A stretch of DNA of 64,000 nucleotides from Dickeya fangzhongdai. Its GTDB lineage: Bacteria; Pseudomonadota; Gammaproteobacteria; Enterobacterales; Enterobacteriaceae. The notes beneath the pieces were generated by a model that was given only the letters and a program-made list of their open reading frames with translations, did not search any database and was not told the DNA's origin. Made by a program: the position numbers and the translations under genes. The stretch is from NCBI RefSeq assembly GCF_002812485.1, contig NZ_CP025003.1, forward strand, positions 2,232,001 through 2,296,000. Reading direction: 5' to 3'. Below, piece by piece: positions 51,816 through 60,742 of this stretch. Position 1 is the stretch's first letter. Every line of letters starts with the position of its first letter.

Positions 51816-52841
51816 TTAATGCTGTGTGATGGTGCTTTCCTGTTGAATCAGCAGCAGGATTTGCCGGTAAAGGGCTTTCACGCGCTCTCGTTGCTCCGGT
51901 CCTAGCGCTGCGTAATTGTTTAATCCCGGCGCAGAATTGATTTCGATAATATTCCAGGGCTGTGTAGCGGCATCCGTACATAAATCACGACAGATAATAT
52001 CCACGCCGGCGATACGCAGCCCCAATGACGCCGTGGCCGTTATTGCCAACTCGGCGAAGCTTTGATGGATGGTATCGGTAAAATCCACCGAGGTTCCGCC
52101 AGTGGAGAGATTGGCGTTATCAAGAAGAAAGGTTTTCTGCCCCGCAGGCAGAATGGTCTTGCGGCTCAGGCCCATATCGGCCAGCTTGATATCGATACGC
52201 GGGTCGTGCGGGTTAATCTGGCTGCCGGGGCGCCCGCGATGAGTCAGACTCTGTTGCGCCGCGACCAGCAGTTGCTGGATTGTCCGCATGCCATCGCCAT
52301 AAACGGCCAGCGGAAATCGCTCGTATGCCGAGATCACGGTTCCACCCAGCACCACCACCCGGTAGTCCCGCCCCTGACACACTTGTTCCACCAATAACAC
52401 ATCCGTGCGGGAAAAAATATGGTTGCAGATCGCCGCCATCGACGGCATATCATAAACTTTGGTGACCCAGGCTCCCTGACTCAGATTGTTGGGTTTTACA
52501 AATACCGGCAACCCGAGCGAGCCGGCAAACCGTCCGGCGGCAGCAATGCCTCTTCTGCTTTCCGGCGCCAGTCGGTTATTCAGCGTTTCCGAAAAGAAGG
52601 TTTTTCCCAGCGGCACGTTAAACCCATTTTTGCGCAAGAAATATTTCGTGTAGGACTTGTCCTGAGCGATAGCGGAGGATGCGGAAGGATTAAGGTTGAG
52701 ATTGGTGTTTTTGAATAAATGTTTCTTTCCGTCAGGGAATATTATTTCACCGACAAAACTGAATTCCGGCTCAAATTCGATTTGGATGCCTAATGTGGGT
52801 GCTATTTCTGATAGCAAAGCGGAAACAAAGGGATAATTCAT
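51816..52841 (-). CDS. Stand-alone ATP-grasp ligase, cyanophycin synthetase/GshF-like
   Basis: 341 residues, ATP-grasp fold. The order is DKSYTKYFLRKNGFNVPLG (ATP-grasp entry as in cyanophycin synthetase and GshF), VFVKPNNLSQGAWVTKV (ATP lysine and flexible loop), LVEQVCQGRDYRVVVLGG (adenine-side Glu and Arg), AGVDII and the Mg site WNIIEINSAPGLNNY. Such enzymes join an acyl phosphate to an amine, often an amino acid or peptide. The partner substrate is unknown. No biosynthetic neighbours are seen apart from the convergent FAD oxidoreductase. Weak GAGA ribosome site. Confidence 0.85.
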   Translation of the reverse strand: MNYPFVSALLSEIAPTLGIQIEFEPEFSFVGEIIFPDGKKHLFKNTNLNLNPSASSAIAQDKSYTKYFLRKNGFNVPLGKTFFSETLNNRLAPESRRGIAAAGRFAGSLGLPVFVKPNNLSQGAWVTKVYDMPSMAAICNHIFSRTDVLLVEQVCQGRDYRVVVLGGTVISAYERFPLAVYGDGMRTIQQLLVAAQQSLTHRGRPGSQINPHDPRIDIKLADMGLSRKTILPAGQKTFLLDNANLSTGGTSVDFTDTIHQSFAELAITATASLGLRIAGVDIICRDLCTDAATQPWNIIEINSAPGLNNYAALGPEQRERVKALYRQILLLIQQESTITQH

Positions 52842-53111
52842 TTTTCATCTCGCTATACGGTGTATTACCGATAATGACATTGTCTTCGGCGTTATTATTG
52901 CAAAGCGAGGTGCGGGAGCTGAAATGCGCTGGAGTAAAATCAGAGTGGTCCGAGTAAAGCATTCAGCGGTTATAGCGGCTGAATGATGAAAAATAAAAAT
53001 ATATCTACTGTTTAATAAAAATGTCTTTTTGTTGTTCCTGAGACGGGCTTGGATTCTGTCGAGCCTTATATTCACAGTACGGAAATACGTAGTGGAATGG
53101 AATAAAAACGC
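52842..53111. other. AT-rich region between the ATP-grasp gene and cueO
   Basis: 270 bp without a gene. It has an inverted repeat CATTCAGC/GCTGAATG (52959-52984, 10-nt loop), possibly an operator for the ATP-grasp gene. Confidence 0.45.
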
Positions 53112-53142
53112 TTGACCTTCCTGTTACTGGAAGGTGCAGTCT
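53112..53142 (+). promoter_or_regulatory. CueR-type promoter of cueO
   Basis: TTGACC at -35 (53112-53117), a 19-bp spacer, then CAGTCT at -10. The spacer region holds the dyad ACCTTCC-N7-GGAAGGT (53115-53135). The E. coli copA and cueO promoters share the TTGACCTTCC start and 19-bp spacer that CueR untwists on copper binding. Confidence 0.85.
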
Positions 53143-53195
53143 GCCAGCGACTACCAATCATTTTCCTGAATGATATCCGCATGGAGGAGAGACGT

Positions 53196-54875
53196 ATGCG
53201 TCGCCGCGAGTTTATCAAATTGAGCGCCATGCTGGGGGCGGCTAGCGCTTTGCCCTGGTGGAGCCGTTCCGTCTGGGCCGAGGAGCGCCCGACCTTGCCG
53301 GTGCCGCCGCTGCTGGCGCCGGATGCGGGCGGCAATATCGCCCTGAAGTTGCAGACCGGCAGCATGCGCTGGCTGACAGGGCTGGAAACCGCCACCTGGG
53401 GCGTCAACGGCGGATTTCTGGGGCCGGCGCTGCAACTGGAACAGGGGCAAGCGGTGACCCTCAACGTCACCAACACCCTGCCTGAAACCACCACGCTGCA
53501 CTGGCATGGGATGGAAATTCCGGGTAATGCGGATGGCGGTCCGCAGGCGGAGATCGCGCCGGGCAAAACCTGGACCGCCGCGTTCCGGGTAGAGCAGCCG
53601 GCGGCGACAGCGTGGTTTCATCCGCATACCCACGGTGTGACCGGCCGTCAGGTGGCGATGGGGCTGGGCGGCCTGATTCTGATTCAGGATGCCGCCAGCC
53701 GGGCATTGCCGCTGCCATCGCAGTGGGGCGTGGATGATATCCCGCTGATCCTGCAAGACAAGCGTCTGGATACGAAAGGGCAAATTGACTATCAGCTGGA
53801 TGTTATGTCGGCGGCGGTCGGCTGGTTTGGCGATCTGATGCTGACCAACGGCGCGCGCTATCCGCAACACGCTGCGCCACGCGGGTGGCTGCGACTGCGG
53901 GTCCTGAACGGCTGTAACGCGCGTTCGCTGACGCTGGCGGCCAGCGACGGGCGACCGCTGTATGTGATTGGCAGCGATGGCGGCCTGCTGGCGGAGCCGG
54001 TGGCAGTGAGCGCATTGAACGTGCTGATGGGTGAACGCTTTGAGGTGCTGGTGGATGCACGTGACGGTAAGGCGTTCGATGTGGTGACGCTGCCGGTTAC
54101 GCAGATGGGGATGAGCGTGCCGCCGTTTGATCAGCCCTTGCCGGTATTACGCATTCAGCCAACCCTGAAACCCGGCACCGGTACGCTGCCGGAAACGCTG
54201 GCGACACTACCGGCGCTGCCGTCAACGTCGGGGCTGAAAACGCGCCAGTTGCAGCTAACCATGGACCCGCAGCTCGATATGCTGGGCATGCAGGCGCTGA
54301 TGCAGCGCTATGGCATGAACGCGATGGCGGGCATGGATATGGCGGGACTCGGCGCTATGCAGGGGATGTCGCATGGTGGTATGGACATGTCGTCATCCTC
54401 GTCGTCCGGAATGCGGCATGGCGGTATGAGCATGAATCATGGCGGCATGGAGCAGGGTGGGATGAACCACGGAGGAATGAACCACGGCGGTATGAACCAT
54501 CAGACGGGGCAGGCGTCGGCGCCGTTGGATATCCTGTCCGGCAACCGCATCAATGGCGCGGCGTTCCAGATGGGGCAGCCCCTGTTTGACGTCCGGCGCG
54601 GCGACGTCGAGGTGTGGAGCATATCCGGGCAAGGCGACATGATGCTGCATCCCTTCCATATTCACGGCACCCGTTTTCGCATCCTGTCCGAAAATGGCAA
54701 ACCGCCCGCCGCACACCGGCGTGGCTGGAAAGACATTGTGCATGTGGAAGGCGCTCGCAGCGAGGTGCTGGTGCAGTTCAATCACCCGGCGCCGAAAGAG
54801 CGGGCGTTTATGGCGCATTGCCATCTGCTGGAGCATGAAGACACCGGCATGATGATGTCGTTTACCGTGTCCTGA
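53196..54875 (+). CDS. cueO: Multicopper oxidase CueO
   Basis: 559 residues, periplasmic cuprous oxidase that protects against copper. A Tat signal ([10 protein letters not shown], cleavage after about residue 28) exports it folded. Copper ligands: HWHG (His102, His104), HPHTH (142-146), HPFHIH (from 485) and [13 protein letters not shown] with the type 1 Cys542 and axial Met552. The methionine-rich insert (about 389-438) is long, with repeated GMNHGG units rich in His. The start at 53196 has GGAGGAGA upstream. A TTG at 53112 is the promoter -35 element, not a start. Expression is likely CueR-controlled; cueR is not in the window. Confidence 0.95.
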   Translation: MRRREFIKLSAMLGAASALPWWSRSVWAEERPTLPVPPLLAPDAGGNIALKLQTGSMRWLTGLETATWGVNGGFLGPALQLEQGQAVTLNVTNTLPETTTLHWHGMEIPGNADGGPQAEIAPGKTWTAAFRVEQPAATAWFHPHTHGVTGRQVAMGLGGLILIQDAASRALPLPSQWGVDDIPLILQDKRLDTKGQIDYQLDVMSAAVGWFGDLMLTNGARYPQHAAPRGWLRLRVLNGCNARSLTLAASDGRPLYVIGSDGGLLAEPVAVSALNVLMGERFEVLVDARDGKAFDVVTLPVTQMGMSVPPFDQPLPVLRIQPTLKPGTGTLPETLATLPALPSTSGLKTRQLQLTMDPQLDMLGMQALMQRYGMNAMAGMDMAGLGAMQGMSHGGMDMSSSSSSGMRHGGMSMNHGGMEQGGMNHGGMNHGGMNHQTGQASAPLDILSGNRINGAAFQMGQPLFDVRRGDVEVWSISGQGDMMLHPFHIHGTRFRILSENGKPPAAHRRGWKDIVHVEGARSEVLVQFNHPAPKERAFMAHCHLLEHEDTGMMMSFTVS

Positions 54876-54920
54876 TACCGCTCGCCTGATAGGCGATGTC
54901 CGCGCACCGACGGCCTTTAT

Positions 54921-55325
54921 TCAGGCGTTGCTGTCGGACATCGCTCTGGTTTGTTCTTCCAGCCGTTGGTCAAAGGTTTCCCGCGCCAGCGCCACTTGCG
55001 GCAGGTATTCCACCGTCCAGCGGTAAAGCGCCTGAAACGGTTCTTTCAGGGTGTGTCCGAGCGGGGTGATGTGGTATTCCACCGCAATCGGCGAGAAAGT
55101 CAGCACCCGCCGCTCCACGATACCGTTGCGCTCCAGTTTGCGCAGACACTGCGTCAGCGCTTTTTGCGTAATGCCTTCCAGGCTGCGTTTGATTTCGTTA
55201 AAGCGTAGTGGTTTTTCACACAGCGCGCCCAGCACCAGCACCGACCATTTATCGGCGATCTGTTCCAGCAGAAAGCGGCTGGGGCAGTTGGCATGCGAGA
55301 ACGGGGATACGCAGGGTTTCAGCAT
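54921..55325 (-). CDS. HxlR-family transcription regulator
   Basis: 134 residues. Winged-helix HxlR domain: the N-terminal NCPSRFLLEQIADKWSVLVLGALCEKPLRFNEIKRSLEGI split by turns, the recognition helix ALTQCLRKLERNGIVER and the wing VEYHITPLGHTL. Two cysteines (CVSPF, NCPS) near the N-terminus recall redox- or quinone-sensing members such as YodB. It is divergent from an old-yellow-enzyme gene with two inverted repeats between them, so it probably represses both. Confidence 0.92.
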   Translation of the reverse strand: MLKPCVSPFSHANCPSRFLLEQIADKWSVLVLGALCEKPLRFNEIKRSLEGITQKALTQCLRKLERNGIVERRVLTFSPIAVEYHITPLGHTLKEPFQALYRWTVEYLPQVALARETFDQRLEEQTRAMSDSNA

Positions 55326-55342
55326 ATAGTGGTTTCCTTTAG

Positions 55343-55395
55343 GCTACCTGGTAGCATTCATGTGCCTGATTGACACCAGGTTTACATTGTATACC
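55343..55395. promoter_or_regulatory. Candidate HxlR operators
   Basis: Perfect palindrome GCTACC-T-GGTAGC (55343-55355) and near-palindrome GGTTTACA-T-TGTATACC (55379-55395, 7 of 8 paired) in the 102-bp divergent gap. TTGACA at 55370-55375 between them could be a -35. Both share GGTNNAC/GTANCC-like half sites. Confidence 0.65.
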
Positions 55396-55427
55396 ATCAC
55401 GGATTCATGCCCAAGGAGATGAATTAC

Positions 55428-56540
55428 ATGGCTAATACTGAAGTTCTGTTCCGTCCGTTTACGCTAAAAACGCTGGAATTAAAAAACCGTATCGTGATGG
55501 CGCCGATGAGCCGCACCTTCGCGCCTGAAGGCATTCCGGGCGATGATATTGCCGCCTATTATCGCCGTCGGGCGCAAGGCGAGGTAGGCCTGATTCTGTC
55601 GGAAGGCACCGTGGTGGATCGTCCCGGTTCGCGCAACCACCCCGGCATTCCGTTCTTCCACGGCGAACGCGCGCTGAATGGCTGGCAGAAGGTGATTAAC
55701 GAGGTTCACGCCGCGGGCGGCAAAATGGGGCCGCAGCTGTGGCATGTCGGTTCGGCGCCGCTTAACGGCGTGGATTGGGAGCCGGATTACATCGAAAGCC
55801 CGTCTGGTTTGTTCTCGCCGGAGGTGGAGCGCGGCCATGCCATGACCGATGAAGACATCGCCGATACCATTTCCGCATTTGGCCGCGCGGCTGCCGACGC
55901 GAAACGTCTGGGTTTTGATACGCTGGAACTGCACGGCGCGCACGGCTACCTGATCGACCAGTTCTTCTGGGGCGGAACCAACCAGCGCACCGATGCATTC
56001 GGCGGCGCGACGATCAAACAACGCGCCCGGTTTGCCGCCGAGGTAGTGAAAAGCGTCCGCGAAGCGGTAGGACCGGACTTCCCGTTGATTCTGCGCGTTA
56101 GCCAGTGGAAACAGCAGGATTACAGCGCCCGTCTGGCGCCGACGCCGCTGGCGCTGGAAGACTGGCTGGCGCCGCTGGTGTCCGCCGGTGTGGATATTCT
56201 GCACTGCTCCCAGCGTCGTTTCTGGGAACCGGAATTCCCGGATGTGGATGGCGAAAACGGCCTGAACTTCGCCGGCTGGACCAAAAAAGTGACCGGTGCG
56301 GCCACGATCAGCGTGGGTTCCGTCGGGCTGTCGGATGAATTCTTCAGCGCCTTTGCCGGCAAAGGCTCCAACCCGGCTAGCCTCGATAAGCTGCTGGACC
56401 GCATGGCGCGTGATGAGTTTGATTTGATCGCGGTGGGGCGTGCGCTGCTGACCGATCCAAACTGGGCCGCAAAAGTCCGTCAGCAGGAGCTGGAAACCCT
56501 CAAAGGGTTCGAACCGGCTTCCCTCGGCCAACTGGTGTAA
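55428..56540 (+). CDS. Old yellow enzyme family NADH:flavin oxidoreductase
   Basis: 370 residues, FMN-binding TIM barrel that reduces activated C=C bonds or quinones. Visible: LKNRIVMAPMSRTFAPEG (FMN phosphate side), DTLELHGAHGYLIDQFFW with the HGAHGYL core, the region RVSQWKQQDY, and the closing phosphate site FDLIAVGRALLTDPNWAAKV. The start at 55428 follows AAGGAG by 12 bases. Earlier in-frame ATGs are inside or too near the ribosome site. Likely regulated by the divergent HxlR protein. Substrate unknown (electrophile detoxification is the inference). Confidence 0.93.
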   Translation: MANTEVLFRPFTLKTLELKNRIVMAPMSRTFAPEGIPGDDIAAYYRRRAQGEVGLILSEGTVVDRPGSRNHPGIPFFHGERALNGWQKVINEVHAAGGKMGPQLWHVGSAPLNGVDWEPDYIESPSGLFSPEVERGHAMTDEDIADTISAFGRAAADAKRLGFDTLELHGAHGYLIDQFFWGGTNQRTDAFGGATIKQRARFAAEVVKSVREAVGPDFPLILRVSQWKQQDYSARLAPTPLALEDWLAPLVSAGVDILHCSQRRFWEPEFPDVDGENGLNFAGWTKKVTGAATISVGSVGLSDEFFSAFAGKGSNPASLDKLLDRMARDEFDLIAVGRALLTDPNWAAKVRQQELETLKGFEPASLGQLV

Positions 56541-56550
56541 ACGTTATCAG

Positions 56551-56568
56551 GCCCCGGCGCGCCGGGGC
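56551..56568 (+). terminator. Hairpin after the old-yellow-enzyme gene
   Basis: GCCCCGG-CGCG-CCGGGGC, 7-bp stem (fully palindromic 18 bp), 10 bp past the stop, followed by TATTGCTTCC. A weak T-run, shared with the convergent Nudix gene. Confidence 0.65.
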
Positions 56569-56598
56569 TATTGCTTCCGTTTATCGCATTTACGGCGG

Positions 56599-57087
56599 TT
56601 ATAGCATCCGAATCGCGGCGTTGACGACAAAGCGACTCTCTTCGCTGATGGGGCAGTCTTCCGGAATATCCGCAGGCTGACGCACGATCTGCCAGGCATC
56701 GTGCTCTTGTCCATTCAGACACACCTCTTCCTGCATGACGTCGACCAGAAAATTCCACTGACGAACTTTCTCGTTAACCGGCGTCAGATAATCGAAAAAG
56801 CCCAGATAATGACGGATATAACGCAACCGCAGGCCGGTCTCTTGCTGTAATTCCCGCATCAGGGTGGCAAGCAGGTTGTGATCGCCGGGCTCGCGGCTGC
56901 CGCCGGGGATCTCCCAGTGGCCGGGCAGCACCGGATCGTTGGCGCTACGGCGCACCAGCAGAATTCCGCCCCGGAATACTACCGCGGCAGCCATTGTCTG
57001 ACGGGTAATCCCTTCCTGTTGCGCCTGAAATTCAAACTGGCACAACATCCTGGTGTAGGTGCTGTCCTGAGGTGAAAACAAAAACAT
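56599..57087 (-). CDS. Nudix hydrolase family protein
   Basis: 162 residues. The Nudix box is recognisable but divergent: GGSREPGDHNLLATLMRELQQETGL has Asp instead of the first Glu and one extra residue before REL. It keeps the REL..ET core that binds metal. It resembles MutT/NUDIX proteins acting on nucleoside diphosphate derivatives; the substrate is unknown. The start at 57087 gives MFLFSPQD with AGG nearby. A longer frame to 57165 lacks a ribosome site. Confidence 0.8.
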   Translation of the reverse strand: MFLFSPQDSTYTRMLCQFEFQAQQEGITRQTMAAAVVFRGGILLVRRSANDPVLPGHWEIPGGSREPGDHNLLATLMRELQQETGLRLRYIRHYLGFFDYLTPVNEKVRQWNFLVDVMQEEVCLNGQEHDAWQIVRQPADIPEDCPISEESRFVVNAAIRML

Positions 57088-57240
57088 GCTGTATACCTGC
57101 ACTGGGGTGAATGGGGTATGTCCAACCGGGCATGCTAACGATCCCGGATGACAGTGATATTTCACATGCAGAATAAATACAATAGAAATCTTTACAAAAG
57201 TAAATATTGTTATTCAATGTATCTACATTCACTGACAGTA

Positions 57241-57260
57241 AGCCCGCCGCCAGGCGGGCT
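57241..57260 (-). terminator. Hairpin downstream of the RNase I gene
   Basis: AGCCCGCC/GGCGGGCT 8-bp stem, 4-nt loop, 42 bp after the stop codon at 57302. No long T-run. Confidence 0.55.
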
Positions 57261-57301
57261 AAAAGGAGCACTCTACCGTGCGCCAGGCACGAGAGGACGG
57301 A

Positions 57302-57940
57302 TCAACGCACGTTAGGAACGCGGATGTTACCGTCGCGACACTGGGTTTTTACCGCTTTGCCGCAGGACTGGAAGTTCAGGTCTTTGTCCATACAGACGCG
57401 GATTTCAGACAGTTCCGCGCCGCTGCAAACTGCGACGATACTCTCTTGCGGCAGCGCGGGATTACTCTGGTGAAACGCGGTCAGAATCTGCTGCGCCGTC
57501 AGTTGCAACGGCTTGACCGGCGCCTGGAAACTGGCCGGAATTTTCACCTTGGTCAGCGCGTTATCTGCCGCCTGAAGGTAACCGTTCGCTCCCAGTCCGC
57601 TGCAGGTACCGTGCTTGGTCCATTCGTGGGTGAGCAAGGTATCGGTGGGGAACAGGGTATTGCCGTATTTGCGCTCCTGCGCGGTAAGCGCGGTAATCGG
57701 CGGGCAGTCCTGCGGCCAGCCGCCGTTGGCATATTGCGGCCATAAACCGTGCAACACAAAGCCATACCCTTTGGTGCATTGTTCATTATTGGCGTGGGTC
57801 AGGCAGAAAGTAGGCGACCAGGATAAGGTCAGCAGGTAGTAATCAAAAACGCCCGCCTGACCTTTGGCCTGAACGGCGGGACTGGACATGATGCCGGCAG
57901 CCAGCATCAATCCGGCCAGTAACGAACATATTTTCTTCAT
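57302..57940 (-). CDS. rna: Ribonuclease I (T2 family), periplasmic
   Basis: 212 residues. Signal peptide (MKKICSLLAGLMLAAGIM, cleavage near VQA-KG) sends it to the periplasm, where it degrades RNA without base preference. T2 active sites: CAS I FVLHGLWPQ and CAS II HEWTKHGTCSG, both intact. Several cysteines for disulfides (FCLTHANNEQC, DCPPI, RVCMDKDLNFQSC, TQC). The start at 57940 has AGAGGGTT just upstream. A longer in-frame start would disrupt the signal peptide. About 55 residues shorter than E. coli RNase I. Confidence 0.93.
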   Translation of the reverse strand: MKKICSLLAGLMLAAGIMSSPAVQAKGQAGVFDYYLLTLSWSPTFCLTHANNEQCTKGYGFVLHGLWPQYANGGWPQDCPPITALTAQERKYGNTLFPTDTLLTHEWTKHGTCSGLGANGYLQAADNALTKVKIPASFQAPVKPLQLTAQQILTAFHQSNPALPQESIVAVCSGAELSEIRVCMDKDLNFQSCGKAVKTQCRDGNIRVPNVR

Positions 57941-58398
57941 AACCCTCTCCTGTCGTGTATTTCTGTGTTTCAGGCACGCATTCTCGTGCCCAATTTGTGT
58001 TGATAAACGCATTCGGATGCGATGAGCACACCCCTGAACACGGATAAATAACCCATGAACCTTTGCCATTGACCTTATTTTTTAAGATCGAAAACGGGGA
58101 ATAAATAACCGTAAAACCTGTGCGATGATCGCAGACAGGTGTAATAGTGTATGAAGATAAAAACGCGAAATGTCAATTTTCAGGGAGGGTTTTATTAAAA
58201 ACGTCTGTTGAATAAACGGGTTGGCGAGCTGTGAATCTAAGGGGCGATTTATCGTTGGTTGTCATCCTAAAAAAAGAAAGACGCATAATAATCGAAGTGA
58301 AATAAATAAAGATGACAAGTAATTCTTTGGCTAATTATTATTTTTCCCCACCGGGTGGGGAAAAGAACATGTGCGCGGTACGCGCACATGAATAACCA
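57941..58398. other. AT-rich intergenic region, rna to gstA
   Basis: 458 bp without a gene. It must hold the rna promoter and, at its right end, two tandem hairpins after gstA. The middle (about 58180-58330) is markedly AT-rich with no recognisable element. Confidence 0.5.
58342..58390 (-). terminator. Two tandem hairpins after gstA
   Basis: CATGTGCGCG-N3-CGCGCACATG (58368-58390) directly after the gstA stop on the minus strand, followed by TTCTTTT. Then a second stem TTTTCCCCAC-N3-GTGGGGAAAA (58342-58364). Both stems are 10 bp and perfect. Confidence 0.8.
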
Positions 58399-59007
58399 TC
58401 AGTCGCGGTGTTCCGCCGCCAGCGTTGCTTTTACCGCCGGTCGTTCGGCGACGCGCGTCATATAGGCGTTAAGCGCGTTCAGGTCGGCAAGCTCAATACC
58501 GACGTAACCAGCCCAGCGCGTTACGGTGAACAGGTAGGCGTCCGCCACACTGAAGGTGTCGCCGCAAAACCAGGGCTGCGTGCTCAGGCGTTGGTTAATT
58601 CGGTTGAACAGGGTGCGCAGACGTTCACGCGCCGTGGCCTGCGTACTTTCGTGCGTATTCGGGCGAAAGAGCGGCGAGAAGGATTTGTGCAGTTCGGAAC
58701 TGATGAAGTTCAGGGCTTCCTGCAACTGGTAGCGGCCCAGCGTACCGTTTTCCGGCGCCAGCGCTTTGGCAGGAGCCTGATCGGCCAGATATTGCAGGAT
58801 GGCGACGCCTTCGCTCAGGCGCGCGCCATTTTCCAGCTCCAGCAACGGCACTTGCCCGGCGGCATGGATGTGGTAGTAATCGGAGCCGTCTTCCAGCGTA
58901 TGCGTGGCAAGGTTCACGGGGACTGCGGTAAAAGGCAGCCCGGATTCGCGCAGAATGATATGGGATGCCATTGAGCAGGCGCCGGGAGAATAATACAGTT
59001 TCATCAT
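58399..59007 (-). CDS. gstA: Glutathione S-transferase GstA (beta class)
   Basis: 202 residues (201 if the second ATG is used). N-terminal thioredoxin-like domain with MKLYYSPGACSMASHIILRESG and the beta-class Cys10, GQVPLLELENGARLSEGVAI with the cis-Pro and Glu/Ser glutathione contacts, then a helical C-terminal domain with ELHKSFSPLFRP and FSVADAYLFTVTRWAGYV. Very close to E. coli GstA. A detoxification role is the family norm. Confidence 0.93.
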   Translation of the reverse strand: MMKLYYSPGACSMASHIILRESGLPFTAVPVNLATHTLEDGSDYYHIHAAGQVPLLELENGARLSEGVAILQYLADQAPAKALAPENGTLGRYQLQEALNFISSELHKSFSPLFRPNTHESTQATARERLRTLFNRINQRLSTQPWFCGDTFSVADAYLFTVTRWAGYVGIELADLNALNAYMTRVAERPAVKATLAAEHRD

Positions 59008-59054
59008 GATGATTCAGTCATCCATTATTACGTTCAGGATTATGTTCAGGGGAA

Positions 59055-59076
59055 CGGCGAGTTATTACACTCGCCG
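59055..59076 (-). terminator. Hairpin between nudK and gstA
   Basis: CGGCGAGT-TATTAC-ACTCGCCG, 8-bp stem, 31 bp after the nudK stop on the minus strand. No T-run follows, so read-through into gstA is possible. Confidence 0.5.
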
Positions 59077-59106
59077 AAAAACTTATCAAAATTCAGTGAA
59101 TTGGCA

Positions 59107-59715
59107 TTAACGCTTCGTGCCGTCGAACGGCAGGCTGCGATGCAGTGCGACGTATTGCACCAGCATGATGGTTTTGGCGTCCATAATCGTGCCGTCGTCA
59201 ATCGCCGCCAGTGCCTGCGGCAGGGTCATTTCCAGCGTTTCCACGTCTTCGCCTTCGTCCTCCACGCCGCCGCCCGCGCCGATACGGGAATGGTCGTCGT
59301 ATTCGCCCAGAAAGAAGTAGAGTTTTTCCGTCACCGAACCGGGGCTCATGTACGACTCCATCACCTTGCGGACATTAAATACCCGGTAGCCGGTTTCTTC
59401 CTCCGCCTCGGCGCGAATACGCACCTCGGGTTCCGCGTGGTCGAGCAGGCCGGCGGCGGCTTCAATCAGCATCCCGTCGTGCCCGTTGACGAACACGGGG
59501 AAGCGAAACTGGCGGGTCAGCAGCAGCGTCTGTTTCTGGCGATGATACAGCAGGATAACGGCGCCGTTGCCGCGATCATAGGTTTCCCGGCTCTGTCGCT
59601 GCCAGGTGCCATCGCGGCGCAGAAAGTCGAAGGTGGTTTTTTTCAGCAGATACCAGTCGTTAGCCAATACAACGCTGTCGATAATGCGTATCCGGTCTCG
59701 TGTGGCAAGCATCAT
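59107..59715 (-). CDS. nudK: GDP-mannose pyrophosphatase (NudK)
   Basis: 202 residues. Nudix family: YDRGNGAVILLYH and LTRQFRFPVFVNGHDGMLIEAAAGLLD lead into the Nudix box with EAEEETGYRV, followed by SPGSVTEKLYFFLGEYDD and GGGVEDEGEDVE. The pattern is that of E. coli NudK, which hydrolyses GDP-mannose. The start at 59715 follows CAGGAG by 4 bases. A longer frame begins 15 bases upstream without a better site. Divergent from the DeoR-type regulator gene. Confidence 0.92.
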   Translation of the reverse strand: MMLATRDRIRIIDSVVLANDWYLLKKTTFDFLRRDGTWQRQSRETYDRGNGAVILLYHRQKQTLLLTRQFRFPVFVNGHDGMLIEAAAGLLDHAEPEVRIRAEAEEETGYRVFNVRKVMESYMSPGSVTEKLYFFLGEYDDHSRIGAGGGVEDEGEDVETLEMTLPQALAAIDDGTIMDAKTIMLVQYVALHRSLPFDGTKR

Positions 59716-59896
59716 GACTCTCCTGAACAAGTAGTGAGCGGTTATCCTAACGTAACCTTTCGTGCACTATCAATTATTATCATGCAATTTCGTGCGCTTT
59801 GTTGTGCCCGAAAAAGACCGATAATAACCATAAACGTGCAAAATCAGGCGGTATCAGGTAAATAGGGGGGTGTGACTGACTCATTCGGGGAACACC

Positions 59897-60652
59897 ATGC
59901 TGACTACGCAGCGCAAACAGCGGATTCTGGAACAACTGGCGGCCGAAGGGCAGGTGCTGGCGAAACAATTGAGCGAGGCATTTGGCGTATCGGAAGATAC
60001 CATCCGGCGTGATTTGCGGGAGCTGGCCAGCGAGGGCCGATTGCAACGAGTGCACGGCGGCGCGTTGCCCGCGTCCGGCACGGTGGTCAGTTTTGAAGCG
60101 CGCAGCCGGATGGCGACAGGCGCCAAACATCAGCTGGCGCGGGCCGCGGCCGCCATGATCCTGCCGGGGCAGGTGGTGATGATTGACGGCGGCACCACCA
60201 GCGGCGAACTGGTGAAATCTCTGCCGCTTACGCTGACCGCCACGGTGGTGACCCACAGCCCGAGCGTGGCGGTGGCGCTGGTAAACCATCCGGGCATTGA
60301 GGTGGTATTGATTGGCGGGCGTCTCTACAAACACTCTCTGGTGGCGGTGGGTGCCGCTGCGGTGGAAGCGCTGGCTCCGATTCGGGCCGACGTGTTTTTT
60401 ATGGGGGTGACCGGCGTGCATCCGCAGGCGGGGTTCAGTACCGGCGATCTGGAAGAGGCGTATATCAAGCGGGCGCTGGCGGCGCGCGCGGCGGAAACGG
60501 TGGTCATGGCGACGCAGGATAAGCTGAACGTGGCCTCCCGCTATGCGATTGGCGAATTAACCATGGCCGGCACGCTGATTGTGGAATCCACCGTCCCGGA
60601 TGAGGTTATTGCGCCTTTTGCGCAGGCTGGGTTAAGTCTGGTTCGGGCTTAG
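59897..60652 (+). CDS. DeoR-family transcription regulator
   Basis: 251 residues. N-terminal helix-turn-helix RKQRILEQLAAEGQVLAKQLSEAFGVSEDTIRRDLREL is split here by residue limits, and the VHGGALP hinge follows. The C-terminal sugar-phosphate sensing domain has MIDGGTTSGELVKSL, VLIGGRLYKHSLVAVG and the late KLNVASRYAIGEL. These usually respond to phosphorylated sugars. No sugar operon is adjacent, so its target is unknown. Confidence 0.93.
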   Translation: MLTTQRKQRILEQLAAEGQVLAKQLSEAFGVSEDTIRRDLRELASEGRLQRVHGGALPASGTVVSFEARSRMATGAKHQLARAAAAMILPGQVVMIDGGTTSGELVKSLPLTLTATVVTHSPSVAVALVNHPGIEVVLIGGRLYKHSLVAVGAAAVEALAPIRADVFFMGVTGVHPQAGFSTGDLEEAYIKRALAARAAETVVMATQDKLNVASRYAIGELTMAGTLIVESTVPDEVIAPFAQAGLSLVRA

Positions 60653-60742
60653 GCTCGGTAATACGACGTGAGCGCTATCGTAATGGGAGAACGTGCAGAA
60701 ACGTGCATGACGCGGCCTATACGCCAGTGCAAACGTCGACTA

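Noticed and set aside
53112..53195. TTG start for cueO at 53112
   Set aside because: TTGACC there is the -35 of a CueR-type promoter. The Tat signal begins at the ATG at 53196, with a strong ribosome site.
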